This document shows, piece by piece, positions 45,797 to 54,512 of a stretch of DNA of 64,000 bases. Origin of the DNA: HXMU1420-13 sp965229525 (GTDB taxonomy: Bacteria; Bacteroidota; Rhodothermia; Balneolales; Balneolaceae); NCBI GenBank assembly GCA_965229525.1, contig OZ245886.1, forward strand, positions 3,472,001-3,536,000, in the 5' to 3' direction. The notes below the pieces were generated by a model that saw only the letters and a program-made list of their open reading frames with translations, made no database searches and was not told the origin of the DNA. Position numbers and translations under genes: made by a program. Each line of letters begins with the position of its first letter. Position 1 is the first letter of the stretch.

Positions 45797-46405
45797 ATGT
45801 CAACTGAACTAATCATCATAATTATCGGAGCCGCATTTACACTTATAGCACTTTTTGATTTCATGAGCGCCAAAGTTAGAATTCCACTCGGGATGCTTGG
45901 AATAATTCTCGTTATATATGGTGGCTACTCGTACGGTGCAATTAATTTGCAGGGTCAAATTGAACAGGTTGAAATTGCAACGGTTAAAGATGTTGTTTAC
46001 CCTATTGAAAGTATTCAAGTAATTTCGCCAATCATGGGTGATGCTGTTGAGTGTAGAACACTAACTATGGGCGTTTATCCAGATGGCCATGACAAAGACA
46101 TTTGGGTACTATTATTACCCTCTGATGAGCGATATTATCCACAATCAGATCATACCAATACGTCTTTCAAAAGAAATGGAGAATTTCAGGTGATTACCCG
46201 TTTCGGTGGCGATGCATTAGAAAATTATGAAATCATCGTGTATGAGGCTGATGCCAATGCGTCTGCTTTCTTCACTCAAACTATCGAAGAATGGAAAGCA
46301 AATCTTGAGTATCCTGGCCTAACTGAGGAAGAAATTCCAGCTGGTGCTGTTGAAGTAGATAGAATTACCGTTTCTCTGACTGAGAATTGTAGAGGCGTAT
46401 TCTAA
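45797..46405 (+). CDS. hypothetical membrane protein
   Basis: A 202-residue protein with two N-terminal membrane helices (about 5-22 and 30-47) and a soluble C-terminal domain of about 150 residues containing VECRTLTMGVYPDGHDKDIWVLL and ending VSLTENCRGVF. No family was recognised. It has its own upstream gap of 125 bases and overlaps the convergent metF stop by four bases. Confidence 0.45.
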   Translation: MSTELIIIIIGAAFTLIALFDFMSAKVRIPLGMLGIILVIYGGYSYGAINLQGQIEQVEIATVKDVVYPIESIQVISPIMGDAVECRTLTMGVYPDGHDKDIWVLLLPSDERYYPQSDHTNTSFKRNGEFQVITRFGGDALENYEIIVYEADANASAFFTQTIEEWKANLEYPGLTEEEIPAGAVEVDRITVSLTENCRGVF

Positions 46406-47358
46406 AACACCTCTTTTGCTACTTCAAACACGGAGACCGATTTCCCCATCGAGTAGTAATGCAAGGTTGGGACCCCGAATTCAATTAATTCTTTGGATTG
46501 TTGAATAGCCCATTCAATTCCAATTTGTCTGGCAGCATCGTTGTCTTTGCAGTACTCCAGTTCTACACTCAGAGCTTCAGGTATGTCAATATGAAATAAC
46601 TGTGGAAGCAGGGTAACCTGTCTTTTCGTGGTGATTGGTTTTAAGCCCGGTACAATAGGAATGTCGATGCCAATATCTCGACAGGCTTTTACAAAATCGA
46701 AATACTTCTGATTATCAAAAAACATCTGGGTTACAATGTAGTCTGCCCCGCCTTCCACTTTATTTTTTAAGTATCGAAGATCGGTTTCCATATTTGGAGC
46801 GGTTACATGTTTCTCTGGATAACCGGCTACACCAATACAAAAATCTGATGACATCGCATTTTCGATTTCTTCATCGAGATAAATACCATTATTCATATCT
46901 ACTACCTGACCCATTAACTCAGAAGCATAGGCGTGCCCCCCTTTTTCTGGAATGAAATCACGGTCCGGTTTTCGAACATCACCTTGAAGCACTAACACAT
47001 TATCAATGCCAAGGAAGTTGAGATCGATCAGGGCATTTTCAGTTTCTTCTTTGGTAAAACCACCGCAGATAATGTGTGGCACTGCATCTATCTTATAATG
47101 ATTTTGAATGGCAGCACACATTCCAACAGTACCTGGTCGTTTTCGAACGGTTTTTCGCTCTAATAATCCATTTTGATGCTTCTTATATGAATATTCCTCA
47201 CGATGATAGGTAACATCGATAAAAGGAGGTTTGAATTCCATTAAAGGGTCTATGTGATCAAAAAGGGTTCGAATATTTTGACCTTTTAGTGGGGGTAATA
47301 CCTCAAAAGTGAAGAGTGTTTCGCCGTTAGCCTCTTTGAAATAGTCAGTTACTTTCAT
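46402..47358 (-). CDS. metF: methylenetetrahydrofolate reductase
   Basis: A 318-residue TIM-barrel flavoenzyme that makes 5-methyl-THF for methionine synthase. FTFEVLPPLKG carries the catalytic Glu region, GGFTKEETENALIDL and LVLQGDVRKPD the FAD/folate side, and VTQMFFDNQKYFDF is diagnostic. Downstream of the two metH genes, thus likely in the riboswitch-controlled unit, although a palindromic repeat lies in the 176-base gap. Confidence 0.93.
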   Translation of the reverse strand: MKVTDYFKEANGETLFTFEVLPPLKGQNIRTLFDHIDPLMEFKPPFIDVTYHREEYSYKKHQNGLLERKTVRKRPGTVGMCAAIQNHYKIDAVPHIICGGFTKEETENALIDLNFLGIDNVLVLQGDVRKPDRDFIPEKGGHAYASELMGQVVDMNNGIYLDEEIENAMSSDFCIGVAGYPEKHVTAPNMETDLRYLKNKVEGGADYIVTQMFFDNQKYFDFVKACRDIGIDIPIVPGLKPITTKRQVTLLPQLFHIDIPEALSVELEYCKDNDAARQIGIEWAIQQSKELIEFGVPTLHYYSMGKSVSVFEVAKEVF

Positions 47359-47378
47359 TCTTAATACAAATCTTTTTT

Positions 47379-47485
47379 GTCATCCTGAGCTCGTTTCAGA
47401 ATCTGTAGAGAATAGTTTATCTCAATTAAATCGAGTTCTATCAAAGGATCTATCTTAACATATCCCGGATCAAGTCGGGGATGAC
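47379..47485. repeat. palindromic dispersed repeat, copy 2
   Basis: Between metF and metH-C. Starts GTCATCCTGAGC (47379-47390) and ends GGATGAC (47479-47485) in inverted orientation; an inner hairpin is CCCGGATCAAGTCGGG (47464-47479). It lies in the intercistronic mRNA on the minus strand. Confidence 0.6.
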
Positions 47486-47534
47486 TACTTTGGTCAATAC
47501 TTAGCTGAATTCTTAATTGATTCATTCTTAATCC

Positions 47535-50216
47535 TTAATTGCCATAGGCAAGATTCGGAGCCAGCCATTTTTCAGTTTCTTCGACAGACTGCCCTTTCCG
47601 TTCTGCGTAGTTTATAATTTGATCTTTGTTCAGTTTTCCAACGTTAAAATATCTGGATGATGGATTAGAAAAGTAGAATCCGCTCACTGAACTTGCCGGA
47701 TACATCGCACAGGATTCTGTTAACGTGATCCCAATTCGATTTTCAACATCAAGTACCTTAAATAAGGTTCTTTTTTCGGTGTGATCCGGACATGCCGGGT
47801 AACCAGGCGCTGGACGAATTCCCTGATACTTTTCAGCAATGAATGCCTCGTTATCGAAGTTTTCCTTTGAATAACCCCAGAAATCAGTACGAATTTTATA
47901 ATGCAAAAACTCAGCGTATGCTTCCGCTAATCGATCAGCGATTGCTTTGACCATAATGGAACTGTAATCGTCATTATTTGCCTCAAACTCCGCCAACATT
48001 TTTTCAATACCGATTCCAGCTGTTACAGCGAAAAGTCCCAGATAATCCTCTTTACCGGACTCTGCCGGTGCAATAAAATCAGCTAAACTAGTATTTGGTT
48101 GATTAGACCGTTTTTCGACTTGTTGTCGAAGAAAATGGAATGTTGCTAATTCATTGGCTTTTGAATCGTCGGAAAAAATAGAGACGTCTTCCCCTATGGC
48201 TTCAGCTGGAAATAAACCATACACCGCTTTTGCTGTTAATTTTCGGTTCGCAATGATATCATCCAACATCCGATTCGCATCATTGAATAATTCGGTTGCC
48301 TGCTCACCTACTGTTTTATCCTCCAGGATGGATGGATATTTACCGGTTAACATCCAGGTTCTAAAAAACGGTGACCAATCAATAAATTTTCGAAGTTCGT
48401 TTAAATCAACGTCTTCTAGAACTTCAATTCCCAGTTTTTTTGGTTTGATTGATTCATGGTTCGACCAATCAATTTGATGTTTGTTTTCTATGGCCTTATC
48501 AAAAATAAGAAAGGTCTTTCTCTCAGTACGATTAGCGTGATCAATCCTCATTTTTTCATATTCGGATTTCACATTTTCCACAAACCGGTCTGCTTTGTCG
48601 CTCAGGAGTTCACTGCAAATGGCAACTGAACGAGAAGCATCATGTACATGAACTACCGGAGATGAGTAATTAGGATCGATTTTTACCGCAGTATGAATGC
48701 GAGAAGTTGTTGCACCACCAACCAATAAGGGAGTCTTCATCCCTCTTTTCTCCATTTCAGTGGCCACTCCTACCATCTCATCCAGTGATGGAGTGATCAA
48801 ACCACTTAATCCAATTACATCGGCATTTACCTTTTGAGCTTCATCCAGGATTTTATCTGTTGGCACCATCACTCCCAAATCGACAATATCGAAATTATTA
48901 CAGGCTAGTACTACACCTACTATGTTCTTTCCAATATCATGAACATCCCCTTTGACTGTTGCCAGGAGTACTTTTGAACGCTCACTTTCATCCTGATTCT
49001 TAGCTTTCTCTTCTTCAAGGTATGGAGTCAGGTACGCCACAGCTTGCTTCATAACACGCGCGCTTTTCACCACCTGTGGCAAAAACATCTTTCCCTCTCC
49101 AAACAGATCACCTACTATATTCATCCCGTCCATTAATGGACCTTCAATCACTTCAAGTGGACTCCCTATTTTCTGCCTGGCTTCCTCTGTATCCGATTCA
49201 ATGAACTCATTGATCCCTTTCACTAAAGAGTGGCTTAAACGTTCTTCAACAGTCCCATTACGCCATTCCTGAGTCTCTTTCTCTTTTATTTCACCAGTTC
49301 CTTTGTACTTATCAGCGATTTCAAGAAGTCGTTCTGTAGCGTCATCTCGTCGATCGAGTAATACATCTTCTACTCGTTCGAGCAATTCTTTTGGGATTTC
49401 ATCATACACTTCCAGCTGCGTAGGATTCACGATTCCCATGTCCATCCCATGCTGGATAGCGTGATACAAAAATGCTGAATGCATGGCTTCACGAACCGGA
49501 TTATTCCCACGGAAAGAGAACGATACATTGCTAACACCACCAATTACGTGGGCTCCTGGTAAGTTTTCTCGAATCCATTTTGCGGTTAAGAAATAATCGA
49601 GCGCATTTCGCCGATGTTCTTCCATCCCAGTAGCAACCGGGAAAATATTTGGGTCAATAATGATATCTGATGGATCAAATCCAACTTGTTCAACTAATAT
49701 CTTGTAAGATCTTCCAGAGATTTCAATTCTTCGATCCAAGGTATCGGCCTGACCATCCTCATCAAAAGCCATGGCAATAACCGCTGCTCCAAAACGACGG
49801 ATAATTTTCGCTCGACGAATAAATTCTGCTTCCCCATCTTTCAAGCTGATGGAATTCACTACTCCTTTCCCCTGGATACACTTTAAGCCCGCTTCAATTA
49901 CTTCCCATTTAGAAGAATCAATCATAATGGGGATTCGGGCAATATCTGGTTCGGAAGCAATTAGATGAAGGAACGTGGTCATTTCCTGGGCGGAATCAAG
50001 CATCCCTTCATCCATATTCACATCAAGAATCTGAGCGCCCCCCTGAACCTGATCTAAAGCTACTTCTAAAGCCGTTTCATAATCACCTGATTTAATCAGG
50101 TTAAGGAATCTCTTTGATCCCGTCACATTAGTTCGCTCCCCTACATTCACAAAATTGGAATCTGGGGTGATAATGAGCGGTTCTAAACCACTTAATATGA
50201 TAGGATTGGGCTTCAT
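47535..50216 (-). CDS. metH: methionine synthase, pterin/cobalamin/activation subunit
   Basis: An 893-residue protein holding the C-terminal three-quarters of cobalamin-dependent MetH. Order: pterin-binding domain (FVNVGERTNVTGSKRF...ILDVNMDEGMLD), cap helices, B12 domain with D424-x-H426-x-x-G429 (KGDVHDIGKNIVG), and the SAM-binding reactivation domain (RPAPGYPACPDHTEK). Start ATG at 50216 overlaps the stop of the Hcy-domain gene as ATGA; a longer frame from 50306 runs inside that gene and is rejected. With the next protein it rebuilds a complete enzyme. Confidence 0.95.
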   Translation of the reverse strand: MKPNPIILSGLEPLIITPDSNFVNVGERTNVTGSKRFLNLIKSGDYETALEVALDQVQGGAQILDVNMDEGMLDSAQEMTTFLHLIASEPDIARIPIMIDSSKWEVIEAGLKCIQGKGVVNSISLKDGEAEFIRRAKIIRRFGAAVIAMAFDEDGQADTLDRRIEISGRSYKILVEQVGFDPSDIIIDPNIFPVATGMEEHRRNALDYFLTAKWIRENLPGAHVIGGVSNVSFSFRGNNPVREAMHSAFLYHAIQHGMDMGIVNPTQLEVYDEIPKELLERVEDVLLDRRDDATERLLEIADKYKGTGEIKEKETQEWRNGTVEERLSHSLVKGINEFIESDTEEARQKIGSPLEVIEGPLMDGMNIVGDLFGEGKMFLPQVVKSARVMKQAVAYLTPYLEEEKAKNQDESERSKVLLATVKGDVHDIGKNIVGVVLACNNFDIVDLGVMVPTDKILDEAQKVNADVIGLSGLITPSLDEMVGVATEMEKRGMKTPLLVGGATTSRIHTAVKIDPNYSSPVVHVHDASRSVAICSELLSDKADRFVENVKSEYEKMRIDHANRTERKTFLIFDKAIENKHQIDWSNHESIKPKKLGIEVLEDVDLNELRKFIDWSPFFRTWMLTGKYPSILEDKTVGEQATELFNDANRMLDDIIANRKLTAKAVYGLFPAEAIGEDVSIFSDDSKANELATFHFLRQQVEKRSNQPNTSLADFIAPAESGKEDYLGLFAVTAGIGIEKMLAEFEANNDDYSSIMVKAIADRLAEAYAEFLHYKIRTDFWGYSKENFDNEAFIAEKYQGIRPAPGYPACPDHTEKRTLFKVLDVENRIGITLTESCAMYPASSVSGFYFSNPSSRYFNVGKLNKDQIINYAERKGQSVEETEKWLAPNLAYGN

Positions 50217-51217
50217 CCTACCAGCGCTCCTTCCACCGTTCTGGGCTGATATTTTGCTGCCAATTCTGCCATTACTTTGATGTGATCTGGTGTGGTACCA
50301 CAACATCCTCCAAGAATATTCACCAATCCTTCGGATAAATAGGATTCCACTTCTTTCCCCATCGCATCGGGACCTTGATCGTACTCCCCAAATTCATTCG
50401 GTAAGCCCGCATTTGGATAAGCTGAAATGAAATACCCAGCTTGTTGAGATAAAGTCTTCACATAGGGTTTAAGTTGAGAAGCACCCAAAGCGCAATTCAA
50501 TCCGATACTTAGTATTGGTGCATGAGATAATGAAATCAAAAAAGCATCTGCAGTTTGTCCCGATAAAGTTCTACCACTGGCATCAGTAATAGTACCGGAA
50601 ATCATGATGGGTACTTTTGTTCCAGTCTCTTCAAATAATTCAAGCACACCAAATATTGCAGCTTTTGCATTCAAGGTATCGAAAATGGTTTCGATGAGAA
50701 GTACATCCGAACCGCCATCGATTAAACCTTTAGCCTGTTCTTTGTAGGCTGATGCAAGTTGATCAAAGGTTATAGCTCGGTATTCAGGTCGACTTACATC
50801 TGGAGAAAGTGATGCGGTTTTATTAGTGGGTCCCATCGCACCAGCTACAAATCTTGGTTTATTTGGATTCTGTTTTGTGAATTTGTCACAGGCAACTTTT
50901 GCAATTCGGGCTGCTTCAAAATTGAGTTCATACACAATGTCTTCGAGGTCATAATCTGCCTGCGCAATGGTTGTCCCTGAGAAAGTATTTGTTTCTATCA
51001 GATCTGCACCAGCTTCCAGATACTGCTCATGGATGTTTTGAATAACATCCGGACGTGTCAGACATAACAAATCATTATTACCCTTCAGGTCGATCTTAGT
51101 GTCCTGAAAGCGATCGCCTCTAAAGTCTTTTTCCGTCAGAGTAAAACGCTGGATCATGGTGCCCATGGCACCATCCAATACTAAAATCCGTTCCTCTAAC
51201 AATTGTTTGATATTCAC
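50213..51217 (-). CDS. metH: methionine synthase, homocysteine-binding subunit
   Basis: A 334-residue homocysteine S-methyltransferase domain, the first module of MetH as a separate gene. ERILVLDGAMGTMIQ opens the barrel; zinc ligands are in GLNCALGA and GGCCGTTPDHI. The GTG at 51217 gives the family start VNIKQLLEERI; a TTG at 51244 is in frame but would add nine atypical residues. The leader holds a SAM riboswitch ending 46 bases upstream of this GTG. Confidence 0.93.
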   Translation of the reverse strand: MNIKQLLEERILVLDGAMGTMIQRFTLTEKDFRGDRFQDTKIDLKGNNDLLCLTRPDVIQNIHEQYLEAGADLIETNTFSGTTIAQADYDLEDIVYELNFEAARIAKVACDKFTKQNPNKPRFVAGAMGPTNKTASLSPDVSRPEYRAITFDQLASAYKEQAKGLIDGGSDVLLIETIFDTLNAKAAIFGVLELFEETGTKVPIMISGTITDASGRTLSGQTADAFLISLSHAPILSIGLNCALGASQLKPYVKTLSQQAGYFISAYPNAGLPNEFGEYDQGPDAMGKEVESYLSEGLVNILGGCCGTTPDHIKVMAELAAKYQPRTVEGALVG

Positions 51218-51263
51218 TCTAAATACTGATTGGCTTATTAACAAAGAGTGAAGGATAAACTCA

Positions 51264-51381
51264 CTTATTTACCTCCTCACATAGTTTATGTGTGGAGTGG
51301 GATTTGGCACCTTACTCCCATTTCTAGCGGGCAGGTTGCCAAGACGTCTACGGGCCCATTCCCTCAGTCTTTCTTAATAAG
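51264..51381 (-). promoter_or_regulatory. SAM-I (S-box) riboswitch
   Basis: Read on the minus strand the leader shows the SAM-I core in order: P1 5' arm CTTATT (51376-51381), GACTGAGGGA and GGGCCCG, then the GGCAACC box, then AGGTGCCAAATCC, a P4 stem (CTCC...GAGG) and the P1 3' arm AATAAG (51264-51269). It stands directly upstream of metH and would repress metH/metF when SAM is high. A second AATAAG at 51234-51239 lies just after the aptamer and could compete for the P1 5' arm. The regulated step (termination or translation) cannot be decided from sequence. Confidence 0.88.
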
Positions 51382-51383
51382 CA

Positions 51384-51419
51384 TTAAAAACTATCGCGAA
51401 GATACTGCATCCTCGCGAT
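51384..51419 (-). terminator. intrinsic terminator of the BamA-like gene
   Basis: ATCGCGA (minus-strand 51413-51419) pairs with TCGCGAT (51393-51399), and AGTTTTTAAT follows. It ends the upstream barrel gene just before the riboswitch begins. Confidence 0.75.
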
Positions 51420-51437
51420 TTGTCCAATTATCGGTTC

Positions 51438-53057
51438 TCATAACCTGGTTGTTAAAGCAATATGTACTTTTCCATTTCCTAAGCCGTCATTTGGCGAGAT
51501 CGCATATGTAAATTTCAATCGCCCTACCCTCACTTTATAGCTCAACCCAAAGCCCAGTGATTCAACAAATTCATCGGTTTTGAATTGAGTATTCGTTTCA
51601 GTTAGTAATTTTGGACGGTGAAACCAGCCCGCTGCTGCAAATCCAAACAGATACGAAGTTGGATTGGTCAGGAATCTGTATTCGATATCACCCCAAACTA
51701 ATTGTGATGCCTGAAATTGTTCTTCGGTAAATCCGCGAAGGGAATTGGCTCCACCAAATCGGATTAGATCTATATCAGTGAAATCATCACTAATCAAAAA
51801 GAAGGAGTTTAGACGAGAAGCAATCACGCTCTGCTTACCGATAGGGATATAATTTTCAACTTTACCCTCAATAAATTGCTGACTGAAAGTACTTATGGAA
51901 TCTATATCTGTAGACTTATTCATGAAACCGACTCTGATTTCGGTATTAAATCCTTCCCTTGGTACTTCATTTCCATAGGTGGATGAATATCTAAACCCAA
52001 AACTGGCTGATTGCTTACTTCCACCTGGTTCTATCGTCGATCTGGAAATATTCGATCCGGTAATGGAAGTAAAACCGACATCTCCGATGAGTCGAATTCC
52101 ATTACCTAATTCAAAATATCCATCCAATAAAATATCGCGAGCCTGATACGTAGTATCATTTTGGAAAAATTTGAAACAAATATGTAAACCTAATGGCACA
52201 TAACTAAACCAATGTTGTGAGACTCCAAGATTAAGCCGACTCACTTCCGGTTCCAGTCGGCGATAATCCAAATCAACACCGTTGCCATCAGCAAATACAC
52301 TCCATAATGAAAGAGACAAGTCCCCAACGACCTGACCATTTCCCGCAGCATCCGGCACATATCCCAACACACCATCAAACTGATTTAAGGCGCGTTCCTG
52401 AACTTCAAAACTAATAATTGGTTGGTCATCTCGAATGAAAACCTGCGGATCGTTCACTGATTCAAACAATTCAGTTTGTCGAATATTAGTGGATAATCTT
52501 TCAAGATTTTCAGTGCTGGCTAACAAAGAATCATTGAAATAACTACGTTTTCTAAGGTATTCAACACTATTTAAACGATTTCCCTGAAATATAATATCGT
52601 TTAGATATACCTCTTTGTTATTTGTGAAACCAACTTCAATACTTACAACACAGAGATCGACTTGTGGATTGAAGGAGGTAATTTCAGCTGTGGAAAAAAA
52701 CTTGCCTTCATTAGCTTGCTGCTCAAGCAACATGTTCATGGCAAGTTGCAACTCGCTTTCTGAATATTCAAAATCAAATCCATCATATGGAGTATGTAGA
52801 TTTGCTTCAAACTTACAGCCCTGATCAACCTGATAAACACTTTCATTTTGCTGTTCAACATTCACATCAAGGTACCCCTGACTGGCATACCAACTGATAA
52901 TAGTATTCACTGAAACATCAGATTCTAATTTCAATTGAAGTTCTGAAGGAATTGATATTGTATTCCCTTCCAAATCGATGAGTTCAACCTGAGCTTGAAT
53001 TGGATTGGGGACCAATAAAAAAATCAGCCCTAAAAAACCAACTGTGTTCCATCTCAT
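51438..53057 (-). CDS. BamA/TamA family outer-membrane protein
   Basis: A 539-residue protein from ATG 53057, which begins a signal peptide MRWNTVGFLGLIFLL...IQAQ. Two POTRA-like segments are visible (VNTIISWYASQGYLDVNV; EVYLNDIIFQGNRLNSVEYLRK), followed by a C-terminal Bac_surface_Ag-type barrel (FGGANSLRGFTEEQF, LGFGLSYKVRVGRLKFTYAI). This is the Omp85 superfamily, which inserts or moves proteins across the outer membrane. It is shorter than essential BamA, so an accessory Omp85 is more likely. The track-length frame up to 53318 runs through the divergent gene and is rejected. Confidence 0.75.
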   Translation of the reverse strand: MRWNTVGFLGLIFLLVPNPIQAQVELIDLEGNTISIPSELQLKLESDVSVNTIISWYASQGYLDVNVEQQNESVYQVDQGCKFEANLHTPYDGFDFEYSESELQLAMNMLLEQQANEGKFFSTAEITSFNPQVDLCVVSIEVGFTNNKEVYLNDIIFQGNRLNSVEYLRKRSYFNDSLLASTENLERLSTNIRQTELFESVNDPQVFIRDDQPIISFEVQERALNQFDGVLGYVPDAAGNGQVVGDLSLSLWSVFADGNGVDLDYRRLEPEVSRLNLGVSQHWFSYVPLGLHICFKFFQNDTTYQARDILLDGYFELGNGIRLIGDVGFTSITGSNISRSTIEPGGSKQSASFGFRYSSTYGNEVPREGFNTEIRVGFMNKSTDIDSISTFSQQFIEGKVENYIPIGKQSVIASRLNSFFLISDDFTDIDLIRFGGANSLRGFTEEQFQASQLVWGDIEYRFLTNPTSYLFGFAAAGWFHRPKLLTETNTQFKTDEFVESLGFGLSYKVRVGRLKFTYAISPNDGLGNGKVHIALTTRL

Positions 53058-53105
53058 GCTGATTCTAGATACATTTGCAGCCCGATTTCTAATTCCTAAT
53101 TCGAA

Positions 53106-54512
53106 ATGAATAATTCCTATAAAGAGCTTATCGAGCAATCGTACAATTTCCCCCAAGAGGGTTTTGATTTTGTGAATGGAAGTTTGGAGTTCAACGGAGT
53201 TGATATGTTGAAACTTATAAAAAAATATGGAACTCCTTTCAGGCTCACATATCTCCCGAAAATTCGATCTCAAATTGTGAAAGCGCGGAAGATATTTAAT
53301 GCTGCGATTGAGAAACATACCTATTCAGGTCGGTATGAATTCTGCTACTGCACCAAATGCTGTCATTTCAGTCATGTAGTGCGTACAGCCATGAAAGAGA
53401 ATGTAAGTTTGGAGACTTCTTCTTCTTTTGATATTGATCTTATCGAGCGCTTATTTGAGAATCACCGTATTGATGAAGACCGTTATATCGTGCATAATGG
53501 ATATAAAACTCCCGATTATCTTAAAAAGATCGAGCGATTGATCAATCTAGGTTTCCATCATTCGGTTACCATCATTGATGATCTGGAAGAATTGGATAAA
53601 CTGGATCAATTGGATGTGAAAATCCCATTAAAGATTGGAATTCGATTATCGGTAGAACAAGGTCCTTCTGCGGATTATTACACGTCTCGTATGGGATTGA
53701 ACACAAAGGAAATTCTTGAGCTAGTAAAAAACAGAATTGCCAATAATCCTCGATATGACCTCAAAATGCTGCATTTCTTTGTGGATTCAGGCATTTCCGA
53801 TTCGTTGTACTATTGGGGAGAATTCAAGAAAGCCCTCGATTTGTATATGGATTTAAAGCGAATCACTCCGGAACTCACTGCTTTGAATATTGGCGGTGGA
53901 TTCCCTATCCGAAATAGTCTCGGATTCGACTATGATTATCAAAACATTGCAGATTTGATCATAGAATCTATCAAAACGACCTGTGAAAAGGAGAATATTG
54001 AGGAGCCTAACATATACACTGAGTTTGGGAAATACACGGTTGGGGAAAGTGGTGCCGTTATTTTTGAAGTTTTGACCCAAAAGCAGCAAAACGATGCTGA
54101 ATTGTGGTATATCATCAATAATAGTCTGATGAACACCATCCCAGATGCCTGGACCATCAACGAGAAGTTTATTGTTCTACCCATCAATAAGTGGCAAAAT
54201 GAATACAAACGAATCAATATTGGTGGAATCAGCTGCGATCAGTACGACTATTATAATTCTGAAGGATTGAATCAACAAATGGTACTTCCCACCTTCCCGA
54301 AGGATGATTCAGAACCACTCTACATTGGTTTCTTTCACACGGGAGCTTATCAGGATTCATTGAGTGGCTATGGCGGAATCAAGCATTGCCTGATCCCTTC
54401 CCCAAAGCAAATTGTGGTGGATGTTAATGAAGATGGCAATCAAACGGAATACCTCTATCGCGACGAACAAAGTGCACAAACCATGTTAGATATTTTAGGA
54501 TACAATGACTGA
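53106..54512 (+). CDS. PLP-dependent decarboxylase (alanine racemase-fold), arginine/diamine type
   Basis: A 468-residue fold type III decarboxylase. The PLP Lys is K84 in FCYCTKCCHFSHV; FFVDSGISD, LNIGGGFPI (phosphate loop) and YTEFGKYTVGESG are the conserved blocks, and GGISCDQYDYY near the C-terminus carries the active-site Cys and Asp. Family members of this length in Bacteroidota relatives are annotated as arginine decarboxylase; norspermidine or carboxynorspermidine-type activity is an alternative. A DHS-like gene overlaps its end by eight bases, so polyamine synthesis is likely. Confidence 0.75.
   Translation: MNNSYKELIEQSYNFPQEGFDFVNGSLEFNGVDMLKLIKKYGTPFRLTYLPKIRSQIVKARKIFNAAIEKHTYSGRYEFCYCTKCCHFSHVVRTAMKENVSLETSSSFDIDLIERLFENHRIDEDRYIVHNGYKTPDYLKKIERLINLGFHHSVTIIDDLEELDKLDQLDVKIPLKIGIRLSVEQGPSADYYTSRMGLNTKEILELVKNRIANNPRYDLKMLHFFVDSGISDSLYYWGEFKKALDLYMDLKRITPELTALNIGGGFPIRNSLGFDYDYQNIADLIIESIKTTCEKENIEEPNIYTEFGKYTVGESGAVIFEVLTQKQQNDAELWYIINNSLMNTIPDAWTINEKFIVLPINKWQNEYKRINIGGISCDQYDYYNSEGLNQQMVLPTFPKDDSEPLYIGFFHTGAYQDSLSGYGGIKHCLIPSPKQIVVDVNEDGNQTEYLYRDEQSAQTMLDILGYND

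Noticed and set aside
50217..50306. 30-codon extension of metH-C into metH-N
   Set aside because: Lies wholly inside the other frame; ATGA overlap at 50216 gives the family-like start.
53058..53318. 87-codon N-terminal extension of the BamA-like frame
   Set aside because: It runs across the divergent decarboxylase gene, has no signal peptide, and the ATG at 53057 begins a clear signal peptide.
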